DNA of 64,000 bases from Candidatus Tepidiaquacellales bacterium UBA2330 (lineage in GTDB: Bacteria; Bacteroidota; Ignavibacteria; Tepidaquicellales; Tepidaquicellaceae), in contig DDUU01000003.1 of assembly GCA_002344965.1 (NCBI GenBank), positions 186,484-250,483 of the forward strand. Reading direction: 5' to 3'. Made by a program: the position numbers and the translations under genes. Below, in pieces: positions 45,955 through 54,941 of the stretch; position 1 is the first letter of the stretch, and every line of letters begins with the position of its first letter. The notes below the pieces were generated by a model that saw only the letters and a program-made list of their open reading frames with translations, had not been told where the DNA came from and searched no databases.

Positions 45955-48633
45955 ATGGCTAGTAAAATCTCATTATCTCGTTTAGAAACTTTCCTTTTTG
46001 ATGCGTGTGACATCCTGAGAGGTAATATGGACGCATCTGAATACAAGGAATACATTATTTCCATGTTGTTTCTGAAACGGGTAAACGACCAGTTTGAAGT
46101 GCACCGTGACAGAAGAAAGAAAACCCTGACTGATGTTCGTGGTGTGAGTGACCCGGAAATTCTTTACGGAGAACTGGAAAGACAAAACGCACCGGAATAC
46201 GACTTTTTTGTTCCCCTAGCAGCAAGGTGGAAAAAACTTGACGGTGACCCTGAAACCTATATTGACAGCGAAGGCAATGAACAGTGTTACAATTTCATCA
46301 AAGATTTGACTGAAGAAATTGGCGACCATCTCAACAAGGCTTTAGCTGCCTTGCAGGAAGCCAACTTGGACAAACTGGACGGTGTATTCAATCAGGACAA
46401 CATCAACTTCAACAAGACTTTTGGTAAGAACAATAAGCAAATCAGTGATGAAGATTTGAGAAAACTCATTCAGCATTTCAACAGAATGAATTTGCGGGAT
46501 GACAATTTGGAGTTTCCCGACTTGATGGGGGCTGCTTATGAATATCTCATCAAACATTTTGCCGACAGTGCCGGAAAGAAAGCCGGAGAATTCTACACGC
46601 CCAATGAGATTGTAAAACTACTGGTAAATATTTTAGAGCCGGGTGAAAATGCTGAAATCTATGACCCGACTGTGGGAAGTGGCGGTATGCTGATTGAATG
46701 CAAAAATTATGTAGAAAGCCGTTACGGTTCGGCACGAAACATCACGTTATACGGACAGGAAAAAAGCGGAACAGTTTGGGGCTTATGTAAAATGAATATG
46801 CTGTTCCACAATATTTACGACAGCAAAATTCTGAATGGCGATACTTTGCTCAATCCTTTACATCAGGAACATGGCGAACTGAAAACCTTTGACATTGTGA
46901 TTGCCAATCCGCCTTTTTCGCAGGATTACAGCACCACCAACATGAAGTTTAAAGAACGCTTTAGTTTTTGGATGCCCAATAAAGACAAAGCCGATTTCAT
47001 GTTTGTGCAGCACATGGTGGCTTCGCTGAACAATGCCGGACGTATGGCGGTGGTAATGCCACACGGAGTGTTGTATCGGGGTGGCGAGGAAAAGAAATTC
47101 CGTGAGTGGCTCGTTGGTCGTGGCTATCTGGAAGCGGTGATTGGAATGCCTTCCGCCCTGTTTTATGGAACCGGTATTGGGGCTTGTGTTTTGGTGATTA
47201 ACAAAGCCGGAGCACACGAAAGAGATCATGTGCTTTTTATCAATGCCGACCGTGAATACAAAGAGGGCAAAAATCAAAACAAACTTCGCCCTGAAGATTT
47301 GGAGAAAATTGCCTACACCTACCGACACAAAAAGGAAACACCCAAATACAGCAAGTTAGTAGCAAAAAGCAAAGCCATTGCTCCTTCTCCTTTGGAGAGG
47401 GCGGGGGGTGAGGCCAATCTGGAAAATGAAGATTTCAATTTCAACATACGCAGGTTTGTGGACAATGCACCACCGCCCGAACCACAGGATGTGCATGCCC
47501 ATTTACAGGGCGGAATTCCTGAAAGTGAAGTAAAAGCATTAACAGATTATTTCAACTGCTATGCAGGATTGGAAGCCAAACTGTTTGAGCCGGCTCCCTC
47601 TCTGAAGGAGAGGGCGGGGGGTGAGGCTTATTTAAAATTTACAGAAGCCCTTACTCACAAAGAGGACATTAAGGAACTGTTTGATGAAAGCTCTGAAATA
47701 AAAACTGCTTTTGCCCAATACACCCAAGCCATTGCAGAGTGGTGGCAGCAGCAAATTCCGGCTATCGAGCAATTACCCGAAGGACAAGCCAATGTGTTTG
47801 ACCTTTACCATGATTTTTCAAGAACGCTGACCGAGAAGCTGAATGCACTCCCCATTTTAGATGACTTTAAAAGCCGCGGCTCTTTTGCTGCTTATTGGAA
47901 CAGCATTACCAACGACATAAAAAGTGTGATTGCCAGCGGATGGAATGCCGAACTGATACCGGATGATGAAATTTTACAAAGCCAATTTCCCGAAGTGCTG
48001 AAAGAACTGAAAGACAATGAGGCAAGGCGTGACGAACTGCAAGCCAAATTTGATGAAGTAAACGAACTGGAAGATGATGTTTGGAACGAAGAAGACTACG
48101 AAGTATGGCGAAGCAAAGAACTGAAAGAACACAAAGACAGCATCAAAGAACTGAAAGGCGAACGCAAAGAAGCCGATAAAGAATATAAGTTACTGCTGAA
48201 ACGCATTAAAGCGGGAGCTTTAGATAGTGAACAGTTAAAAGTAGAAAGTGAAAAGTTGAAAGCAGAAATAACGAGACTGGATGAACAAATTGATACAGAA
48301 GAAAACCGCATAGCCAAGCACAGCGAACTGGAAGAAGAACTGAAAGTGTGCAAGCGAAAGATTAAAGAAATAAAGGACCGCAAACAGGCATTGGTGGACC
48401 AGGCACGCTTGCTCATTACTCCCGAAGAAGCCAAAGACCTGATAATGCAACGCTGGCTTCGAACCTTACAACAAACCGTAAACGATTATTTGCAAGCCCA
48501 CCAACGCCAATTGTTGCAAGCAGTGGAGAATGTTTGGGAAAAATATACTATTCCACTTCATAGTGTTCTGAAGGAAAGAGAAAAAGAAACCGAGTTATTG
48601 AATCAATTTTTAGTTGAATTAGGATATGAGTAA
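45955..48633 (+). CDS. hsdM: Type I restriction-modification methyltransferase subunit HsdM
   Basis: The adenine methyltransferase subunit. At 892 residues it is much longer than the usual 500-550. HsdM_N covers about 1-165; the N6-methyltransferase domain has GEFYTPNEIVKLLVNIL, SAM motif DPTVGSGGMLIE (about 238-249) and catalytic NPPF (318-321). The C-terminal 400 residues are a highly charged coiled-coil extension (KLKAEITRLDEQIDTEENRI) not seen in classical HsdM. Two near-identical 33-base in-frame insertions (APSPLERAGGEA and APSLKERAGGEA) sit at 47381 and 47594. The stop overlaps hsdS by 8 bases. Confidence 0.95.
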   Translation: MASKISLSRLETFLFDACDILRGNMDASEYKEYIISMLFLKRVNDQFEVHRDRRKKTLTDVRGVSDPEILYGELERQNAPEYDFFVPLAARWKKLDGDPETYIDSEGNEQCYNFIKDLTEEIGDHLNKALAALQEANLDKLDGVFNQDNINFNKTFGKNNKQISDEDLRKLIQHFNRMNLRDDNLEFPDLMGAAYEYLIKHFADSAGKKAGEFYTPNEIVKLLVNILEPGENAEIYDPTVGSGGMLIECKNYVESRYGSARNITLYGQEKSGTVWGLCKMNMLFHNIYDSKILNGDTLLNPLHQEHGELKTFDIVIANPPFSQDYSTTNMKFKERFSFWMPNKDKADFMFVQHMVASLNNAGRMAVVMPHGVLYRGGEEKKFREWLVGRGYLEAVIGMPSALFYGTGIGACVLVINKAGAHERDHVLFINADREYKEGKNQNKLRPEDLEKIAYTYRHKKETPKYSKLVAKSKAIAPSPLERAGGEANLENEDFNFNIRRFVDNAPPPEPQDVHAHLQGGIPESEVKALTDYFNCYAGLEAKLFEPAPSLKERAGGEAYLKFTEALTHKEDIKELFDESSEIKTAFAQYTQAIAEWWQQQIPAIEQLPEGQANVFDLYHDFSRTLTEKLNALPILDDFKSRGSFAAYWNSITNDIKSVIASGWNAELIPDDEILQSQFPEVLKELKDNEARRDELQAKFDEVNELEDDVWNEEDYEVWRSKELKEHKDSIKELKGERKEADKEYKLLLKRIKAGALDSEQLKVESEKLKAEITRLDEQIDTEENRIAKHSELEEELKVCKRKIKEIKDRKQALVDQARLLITPEEAKDLIMQRWLRTLQQTVNDYLQAHQRQLLQAVENVWEKYTIPLHSVLKEREKETELLNQFLVELGYE
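47381..47413 (+). repeat. 33-base in-frame repeat in hsdM, copy 1
   Basis: Begins CTCCTTCTCCTTTGGAGAGG and ends GCGGGGGGTGAGG. It is partly palindromic and adds about 11 codons (APSPLERAGGEA) between the methyltransferase core and the coiled coil. It is the same length and frame as copy 2. Confidence 0.75.
47594..47626 (+). repeat. 33-base in-frame repeat in hsdM, copy 2
   Basis: Begins CTCCCTCTCTGAAGGAGAGG and ends GCGGGGGGTGAGG (encoding APSLKERAGGEA). It differs from copy 1 at a handful of bases in the loop. It resembles the repeat palindromic elements that insert into coding regions in several Bacteroidota. Confidence 0.75.
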
Positions 48634-49936
48634 TTCAATAGGAAAATATATTCAACTACAAGGGGGCTTTGCGTTCAAAAGTTCTGATTTCAGAGAAAGC
48701 GGTATTCCATTAATCAGAATTAGTAATGTTACTGAAAATGGATTAAGTAAATCTGATTCTGTTTTTCTACCAGATGAATTTGCAGATGAATTACAGGACT
48801 TTCTTTTAAATGAAAACGACACTCTAATTGCCATGTCAGGAGCAACAACAGGTAAATGTTGTTTAGTCAAATCAACTGACATGCCAGGTCTAATAAATCA
48901 ACGAGTAGGCAGATTTAGAATTTTGAATGAAAAAGAGACAGATAAATTATTTGTCTACCATGTTGTAAGTAGCACAAGATTTAAAGACGAATTACTAAAA
49001 GATGCATTCGGAAGTGCTCAACCAAACGTAAGCCCAAAAGATATTGAAAATGTTATTTGGGATTTTCCTTCTTTTACAGAACAAAAACACATCGCCAAAA
49101 TCCTATCCACAGCCGATGCGGTGATTGAAAAAACCCAGGCCGCCATTGCCAAATACAAAGCCATTAAGCAAGGCATACTGCAGGATTTGTTTACCCGTGG
49201 CATAGACCTAAACACCAACAAACTCCGCCCCCGCTACCAGGATGCACCGGAGTTGTATAAAGAAAGTAAGTTGGGGATGATACCGAGGGAGTGGGAGGAA
49301 AAAATTGTAGATGATATTGCAAAAGTCAATGGAAGGGTTGGCTGGAAAGGATATACTGTGGCTGATTTAAGAGATTTTGGACCATTAGCTCTTGGAGCAA
49401 CACATATTGACAAGGAAAACAAATTGGATTTGACGAATTCAATACACTTATCAATGGAAAAGTATATTGAGTCGCCAGAGATAATGGTTCAATTTGGCGA
49501 CCTACTAATTGTTCAAAGAGGGACAATTGGGAAAATTGTTGTGATTGATAAGCAAATCGGTGAAGCGACAATTAATCCCAGTATGGTTCTATTGAATAGC
49601 ATCAGAATAAATAATTTCTTCCTGTATTACCAACTATGCAGTTTCATTGGGCAACTGCAAATTGAACTTTTGACAACACAAACAGGTGTCCCAATGATTA
49701 GTCAAGAACAAATCAAGAACATCAATTTAATAGTTCCTAAGAATCCGAAAGAAACAGATGCTATTGCTGAAAGGCTTAAAAATATTGACGCCATTTTAGA
49801 CAATGAGAAGTCCTACTTGCAAAAAATGCAAAGCCTTAAAAAGGGTTTGATGGAAGACCTTTTAAGTGGAAAGGTAAAAGTGAAAAGCGAAAAGTTGGAG
49901 GAAAGTGAAAAACTAAAAGCTATCCGTGAACAATGA
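48626..49936 (+). CDS. hsdS: Type I restriction-modification specificity subunit HsdS
   Basis: The 436-residue DNA-recognition subunit. Two target-recognition domains are each followed by a conserved helical spacer: first GGFAFKSSDFRESGIPLIRISNVTENG...AQPNVSPKDIENVIWDFPSFTEQKHIAKILSTADAVIEKTQAAIAKYKAIKQGILQDLFTRGI, then a second domain ending KLKNIDAILDNEKSYLQKMQSLKKGLMEDLLSGKVKV. The tail (VKSEKLEESEKLKAIREQ) is a low-complexity repeat like one in HsdM. Overlaps hsdM by 8 bases. hsdR is separated from it by the AbiE-type pair. Confidence 0.94.
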   Translation: MSNSIGKYIQLQGGFAFKSSDFRESGIPLIRISNVTENGLSKSDSVFLPDEFADELQDFLLNENDTLIAMSGATTGKCCLVKSTDMPGLINQRVGRFRILNEKETDKLFVYHVVSSTRFKDELLKDAFGSAQPNVSPKDIENVIWDFPSFTEQKHIAKILSTADAVIEKTQAAIAKYKAIKQGILQDLFTRGIDLNTNKLRPRYQDAPELYKESKLGMIPREWEEKIVDDIAKVNGRVGWKGYTVADLRDFGPLALGATHIDKENKLDLTNSIHLSMEKYIESPEIMVQFGDLLIVQRGTIGKIVVIDKQIGEATINPSMVLLNSIRINNFFLYYQLCSFIGQLQIELLTTQTGVPMISQEQIKNINLIVPKNPKETDAIAERLKNIDAILDNEKSYLQKMQSLKKGLMEDLLSGKVKVKSEKLEESEKLKAIREQ

Positions 49937-49965
49937 CTATAAACTTTTGACTTTTAGTTTTTCAC
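49905..49965 (+). terminator. Perfect 15-base inverted repeat at the hsdS stop
   Basis: GTGAAAAACTAAAAG (49905-49919) and CTTTTAGTTTTTCAC (49951-49965) are exact complements spanning the hsdS stop codon. There is no long T-tract after it, so it may be a weak terminator, an mRNA-stability hairpin or a copy of a dispersed palindrome. Confidence 0.55.
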
Positions 49966-50011
49966 TATTCCCTTGGTATGTCCCAAATATTTACTGAATC
50001 GGGGACAAAAA

Positions 50012-50042
50012 TTGTCGCAAATATTTACTATATTTGCGACAA
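50012..50042 (+). promoter_or_regulatory. Operator-promoter of the AbiE-type toxin-antitoxin operon
   Basis: TTGTCGCAAATA (50012-50023) and TATTTGCGACAA (50031-50042) form a perfect 12-base inverted repeat with a 7-base spacer, ending 15 bases before the antitoxin ATG. TATATTTG (matches TAnnTTTG) at 50029-50036 lies inside it. A half-like copy CAAATATTTACT occurs at 49984-49995 and again at 50018-50029. AbiEi antitoxins of other bacteria bind inverted repeats and repress their own operon, so autoregulation is likely. Confidence 0.65.
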
Positions 50043-50057
50043 GAATTTCAATAAAAT

Positions 50058-50672
50058 ATGACTGAAAGCATTGAAATACAGATATTTAAAAGAATAAAAA
50101 AAGCAGGGAGGGGTCTGCTGTTTTTTGCGGAAGATTTTGCAAAAAAAGGAAGCCCTAAAGCGGTAAGCAAGGCATTGGAACGGCTGGTAGCTAAGGGAGA
50201 ACTGGTAAGGGCGGCAAGGGGAATTTATGTGCGCCCAAAATTTGACAATGTTATTGGTCAGCTCACTCCCCGTATTGAAGATATTGCCAAAGCCATTGCT
50301 CGCAGAGATAAAGCAAGAATTGTCCCCACCGGAATTTATGCACTAAACCGGCTTGGACTTTCCACCCAGGTTCCGCTCAATATTATTTATCTCACCGATG
50401 GCGCTGCAAGAAAAGTGAAACTTGGCAACTATGTTATCACCTTTAAAAAAACTGCACCTAAAAATTTAACCGCTGTTGGAGAAATAAGCGAGTTGGCTAT
50501 TCAGGCATTGCGGACAATAGGAAAAGAAAGTGTAACAGAAGATGAGATAAAAAAAATTCAAGCGTTGCTGATGAAAGAAAAAATGACACGGCTTGAGCAC
50601 GATATACGGCTTGCACCTGCATGGATTAGGGAAATTATGAAACCCGTTTTAAAAAAAATGCAGCATGACTAA
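50058..50672 (+). CDS. AbiEi-type antitoxin / DUF6088 family protein
   Basis: A 204-residue protein with an N-terminal winged-helix (IEIQIFKRIKKAGRGLLFFAEDFAKKGSPKAVSKALERLVAKGELVRAARGIYVRP) and a C-terminal domain of the AbiEi type (ARIVPTGIYALNRLGLSTQVPLNIIYLTDGAARKVKLGNYVITFKK). Such proteins are antitoxins and transcriptional repressors of the AbiE phage-exclusion system. It overlaps the toxin gene by 8 bases, and an operator-like palindrome lies just upstream. It is inserted between hsdS and hsdR. Confidence 0.88.
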   Translation: MTESIEIQIFKRIKKAGRGLLFFAEDFAKKGSPKAVSKALERLVAKGELVRAARGIYVRPKFDNVIGQLTPRIEDIAKAIARRDKARIVPTGIYALNRLGLSTQVPLNIIYLTDGAARKVKLGNYVITFKKTAPKNLTAVGEISELAIQALRTIGKESVTEDEIKKIQALLMKEKMTRLEHDIRLAPAWIREIMKPVLKKMQHD

Positions 50673-51681
50673 AGAACAACTACAGGAATGGATGAAGCTA
50701 CCTGCAGAAACACGCCTGAATATTTTTACAGAAGTTGCCGGAAAAATGGGTTTGCCTGCACCTGCAATTGAAAAGGACTGGTGGGCAGTAAGAACCCTGC
50801 AATTGGTTTTTCAAACAGAGATTGCACCGCACACCGTTTTCAAAGGCGGCACTTCGCTGAGCAAAGCATGGAACCTGATTGACCGTTTTTCGGAAGACAT
50901 TGATTTGGCGTTGGACAGAAAGTTTCTTGGCTTTGAAAAAGCGGATGCGGAAATGAGTGGTTCGCAAGTGAGAAAACTCCGCAAGGCATCGTGCGAATAC
51001 ATAGCAGAAAAATATTTACCGCAGTTGCAGCAAACATTTGCTGATGCCGGTTTTGCCGAAGTAAAACTCCGGCTTATTCCAATACAATCTGCCGATGAAG
51101 ACCCTGTAAAAATAGAAGTGGAATATCCTGTCCTTACTGAAAGAGTTGCTTATATCAATCCCTCCGTAGTAATTGAAATCGGTAGCCGTTCAGAAAAAGA
51201 ACCGTTTACAGAAACTAAATTCTCTTCTTTCGTTGGGGAGCATTTTACTGGAAGAAATTTTGCTGATACGGCAATAAAAATTCCGGTTGTAAATCCTGAA
51301 CGGACATTTTTAGAAAAAATATTCCTGCTGCATGAAGAATTTCAGCAAGCGGCAGAAAAAGTAAAGGTTGACAGGCAGAGCCGACACCTGTATGATTTGG
51401 AAAAACTGATGGATACGGAATTTGGCGGTAAAGCACTGGCAGATAAAAATCTCTATCAGCACATCGTTGAACACCGCAGAACAATTACACCATTAAGAGG
51501 AATTGATTATGCCAATCATGCACCTGATAAAATAAATCCCATTCCACCTGATGCGATGATTGCAGCATGGAAAAAAGATTATGAGATGATGCAGCAGAGT
51601 ATGATTTACCGCCCATCACTTTCGTTTGATGAATTAATGGGGAGAATTGGAGAACTAAAAACCCGAATCAATAAATTATAA
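50665..51681 (+). CDS. AbiEii-type nucleotidyltransferase toxin
   Basis: A 338-residue AbiEii/AbiGii family toxin, DNA polymerase beta-like nucleotidyltransferase. Motif FKGGTSLSKAWNLIDRFSEDIDLAL supplies GGTSLSK (61-67) and the metal-binding Asp78 and Asp80. Homologues arrest growth, in studied cases by adding nucleotides to tRNA ends, as an abortive-infection response. It overlaps the antitoxin gene, and its TAA shares one base with the hsdR ATG (TAATG), so toxin-antitoxin and hsdR are translated in tandem. Confidence 0.9.
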   Translation: MTKEQLQEWMKLPAETRLNIFTEVAGKMGLPAPAIEKDWWAVRTLQLVFQTEIAPHTVFKGGTSLSKAWNLIDRFSEDIDLALDRKFLGFEKADAEMSGSQVRKLRKASCEYIAEKYLPQLQQTFADAGFAEVKLRLIPIQSADEDPVKIEVEYPVLTERVAYINPSVVIEIGSRSEKEPFTETKFSSFVGEHFTGRNFADTAIKIPVVNPERTFLEKIFLLHEEFQQAAEKVKVDRQSRHLYDLEKLMDTEFGGKALADKNLYQHIVEHRRTITPLRGIDYANHAPDKINPIPPDAMIAAWKKDYEMMQQSMIYRPSLSFDELMGRIGELKTRINKL

Positions 51682-54600
51682 TGGCAGAATATATCAATGT
51701 AGAGAAACCATTTCTTGACAAACTCCGCCAGTTGGGTTGGCAGGTGATTGACCAGGGTTTGGGCGTTCCGCAAGAGCCGGAAAAAAGTTTGAGAGAAAAC
51801 TTTAAGCAGGTTTTACTGCCAAAGGTTTTTAAAGACAGCGTTAAGGCAATCAACAAAACAGCAGACGGCAGAGAATGGCTTACTGAAAGACAGCTTGAGG
51901 AATTACTTACAGAGATTCAAAGTTTTTCGGGCAAAACCTTGCATGAAGCCAACAAAGAAATTCACCGCTTATTGATTAAAGGAACAACAGTAAACAAAAA
52001 TGAATTGACGGGAGAAGTAAATCCAACGGTTCGTTTGGTGGATTTCAGGAATTACGGTAAGAACAGTTTTATTGCCATCAACCAGTTTCGTTTACTCACT
52101 CCGGGAGCAAGCCGCCAGGGCATTATCCCCGATATTGTTTTATTCCTGAATGGTTTGCCTTTGGTAGTGGTAGAAGCAAAAGATTTTGAAGTAGCAGAAC
52201 CCTTGAGTGAGGCATTTTTACAGGTTACCCGCTATGCCAATACCAGAGAAGATGATTACGGAGTAAAGGAAGGCGAAGAACGGCTTTTTCACTACAATTT
52301 GTTTAGCATCATCACCCACGGACATGAAGCCCGTGTGGGCACTATCAGTGCCGATTTTGATTTTTACAACAATTGGGTGGATATTTTTCCCGAAGAATAC
52401 AAAACGGTTGCTTTTCCACCTGATGAAGAACGGCAGGAAGTAATGATCTGCGGAATGCTCAACAAGGAAATCTTGGTGGACATTCTGAAACACTACACGC
52501 TTTTTATGGAAATCAAGAAAGGTGTGGAAGTGAAAATTGTGGCTCGTTACAATCAATACAGAGCCGTTGGCAAAATCATTCGCAATCTCCGGGAAGGAGC
52601 AAACCCCAAAGAGAAAGGTGGTGTGGTTTGGCATACACAGGGCAGCGGAAAAAGTTTGACCATGGTCTTTATTATCCGAAAACTCCGCAGCATTGATAAT
52701 CTAAAAGATCTGAAAATTATTTCAATTGTTGACCGTGTAGATTTGGAAGAGCAGTTAGCAGACACCTTGAAATATGCCAATGAGTCATTGTCAATCATTG
52801 ATAGTAAAACAGATTTGAACCTATTGGATGATGATACCGGAAACTTAAATCTGGTAATGATTCACAAGTTTTTGGCAGACAATAATGTTTCAGCTCAATC
52901 GCTGATTGATGCCGGAGTAGTTCCAAAGTTTGAAAAGTTTGAAACCATCAACAACAGCGACCGCATTTTACTAATGGTAGATGAAGCCCACCGGACACAA
53001 GGCGGAGATATGGGCGATAATTTGTTCAATGCTTTTCCTCAAGCCGTGCGAATTGGTTTTACAGGAACTCCCTTAATTACTGAACGGCACGAAATCAAAA
53101 CCCATGAACGATTTGGGGGCAAACTGGATGAGAACGGAGAGCCGTGGATTGACAGCTATAAATTTGATAAAGCAGTAGCCGACAGAGCCATAGTTGAAAT
53201 CAAGTATATAGGAAAAGTTTCTAACGATAAAATAGACGATAAAGAACTCTTTGATGCTGAGTTTGAAGACCTGTTTCAAAAGCGGACACAGGAAGAAAGA
53301 GAAGAAATTCAGAGGCGCTACGGTTCTTTCATTGCCTATCTCGAAAGCAAAGACCGCATTGCCGAAATAGCTAAGGACATTGTAGAACATTATTATACTG
53401 ATATTTTAATCAATGGCTTTAAAGCCCAAGTGGTAGCATCAAGCATTGTGGCAGCCGTTCGATACAAGTATGAACTGGAAACCGCAATCAAAGAGAAAAT
53501 TGCTCAATTGAAAGCATTGCCTGATGAAGAAAGAGATGATGAACGCGTTAAGCAACTGGAATTTTTGAAGGTGGCTGCTGTTGTTTCGGGCATGGGAAAT
53601 AATGAACCAGGTTATATAAGCAAGGCAAGAAGTGAAGCCAAAGATTGGGATGCAGTAAACAGTTTCAAAAAAGACTTTGATTATTCACAAGAAGAAGGTG
53701 GTCAATACAAAAAGCCCGAATCAGGCATTGGAATTTTGTGTGTTTGCGACCGCTTGTTGACTGGTTTTGATGCACCGATTGAGCAAGTCATGTATTTGGA
53801 CAAAATCATGAAAGAACATGATTTGTTCCAAGCGATAACAAGGGTAAACAGAACCAAAAAGGGAAAAACCTTTGGGCTTATTGTGGACTATATCGGCATT
53901 ACCAAACACCTGCAACAAGCATTAGGCATTTACACAGACAAGGACAAGGAAAAAGCACAGCATTTCCTGAATGTGTTCCGTGACATCAACAAAGAAATTC
54001 CGGTATTGGAAGCCCGATATAAAAGAATTTTGAATTTGTTCACAGAAAACAACCTTAACGAAATTGAAAACTTCCTGAATCAGAAATTTGCAGACCCGAC
54101 AGCCGAATTTGAATTTGCCGAAAGTTGTATTGAGCAAGCCAAGAATATTAAATTCAGAGCCGAATTACTCACCTATTCCAAAAGCTTTTTCGACAGTCTG
54201 GATTTGCTTTTCAATACGCAGGCAGGTGGCGAATATTGGGTAATAGCAAAACGATTGGGTTATTTGCTTTGGAGAATCAAAGACCGATATAAGGACGAAA
54301 CCATGGACTTGAAATGGGCTTCACAAAAAGTCCGACAGCTCATTGACAAGCATTTATATTCTTTAGGTATTGATACAAAAGTTCAGCAGGTATCTATCCT
54401 TTCAGATGAGTTCAAATCAAAAGTTGATTACCTGAACAAAACGCCAAAATCAAAAGCATCTGAAATGGAACACGCCATTCGTTGGCATATCAAAGTAAAT
54501 CTTGAAAAAGACCCGACACTTTATAGTCGCTTCAAAGACCGCCTTGAAACAATTTTAAATTCATACAAAGAGAATTGGGAGGAAATAGTGAAGCAGTTTG

Positions 54601-54941
54601 AAGGGTTACGAGAAGAAATGGCTGAAGGAAGAAAAGTTGAAACCGAAGGCGTTTCAGTTGTTGAAGCTCCATTTTATGAAATTCTGAAATCTGCATTGCC
54701 AATAGAAGATGAAAAAGAAATTGAAAAAACAAAGGAATTGTCACACACATTGATACTCATTCTGAAAGAAACCGCACAGATAAATAACTTCTGGAATAAA
54801 CCGGCAGAACAGCGTTTAGTTTCAGGACGAATTGAAGACGAAATTTATTATTCAAGAATCAATGGATTGACTGGTAAAGCAGCAGAACTGACAACAGAGC
54901 TTTTGAAGTTGGCTAAAAACCGTGAAGCAGAATTAAGATGA
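51681..54941 (+). CDS. hsdR: Type I restriction-modification restriction subunit HsdR
   Basis: The 1086-residue motor and nuclease subunit. The N-terminal PD-(D/E)XK nuclease shows IPDIVLFLNGLPLVVVEAKD. The SF2 translocase has Walker A HTQGSGKSLTM (about 319-325), DEAHRTQ (about 434), FTGTPL, and the late RVNRTKKGKTFGLIVDYIG. The C-terminus is helical and binds the methyltransferase. It cleaves unmodified DNA far from the recognition site together with HsdM and HsdS. Overlaps the next gene by 4 bases. Confidence 0.95.
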   Translation: MAEYINVEKPFLDKLRQLGWQVIDQGLGVPQEPEKSLRENFKQVLLPKVFKDSVKAINKTADGREWLTERQLEELLTEIQSFSGKTLHEANKEIHRLLIKGTTVNKNELTGEVNPTVRLVDFRNYGKNSFIAINQFRLLTPGASRQGIIPDIVLFLNGLPLVVVEAKDFEVAEPLSEAFLQVTRYANTREDDYGVKEGEERLFHYNLFSIITHGHEARVGTISADFDFYNNWVDIFPEEYKTVAFPPDEERQEVMICGMLNKEILVDILKHYTLFMEIKKGVEVKIVARYNQYRAVGKIIRNLREGANPKEKGGVVWHTQGSGKSLTMVFIIRKLRSIDNLKDLKIISIVDRVDLEEQLADTLKYANESLSIIDSKTDLNLLDDDTGNLNLVMIHKFLADNNVSAQSLIDAGVVPKFEKFETINNSDRILLMVDEAHRTQGGDMGDNLFNAFPQAVRIGFTGTPLITERHEIKTHERFGGKLDENGEPWIDSYKFDKAVADRAIVEIKYIGKVSNDKIDDKELFDAEFEDLFQKRTQEEREEIQRRYGSFIAYLESKDRIAEIAKDIVEHYYTDILINGFKAQVVASSIVAAVRYKYELETAIKEKIAQLKALPDEERDDERVKQLEFLKVAAVVSGMGNNEPGYISKARSEAKDWDAVNSFKKDFDYSQEEGGQYKKPESGIGILCVCDRLLTGFDAPIEQVMYLDKIMKEHDLFQAITRVNRTKKGKTFGLIVDYIGITKHLQQALGIYTDKDKEKAQHFLNVFRDINKEIPVLEARYKRILNLFTENNLNEIENFLNQKFADPTAEFEFAESCIEQAKNIKFRAELLTYSKSFFDSLDLLFNTQAGGEYWVIAKRLGYLLWRIKDRYKDETMDLKWASQKVRQLIDKHLYSLGIDTKVQQVSILSDEFKSKVDYLNKTPKSKASEMEHAIRWHIKVNLEKDPTLYSRFKDRLETILNSYKENWEEIVKQFEGLREEMAEGRKVETEGVSVVEAPFYEILKSALPIEDEKEIEKTKELSHTLILILKETAQINNFWNKPAEQRLVSGRIEDEIYYSRINGLTGKAAELTTELLKLAKNREAELR

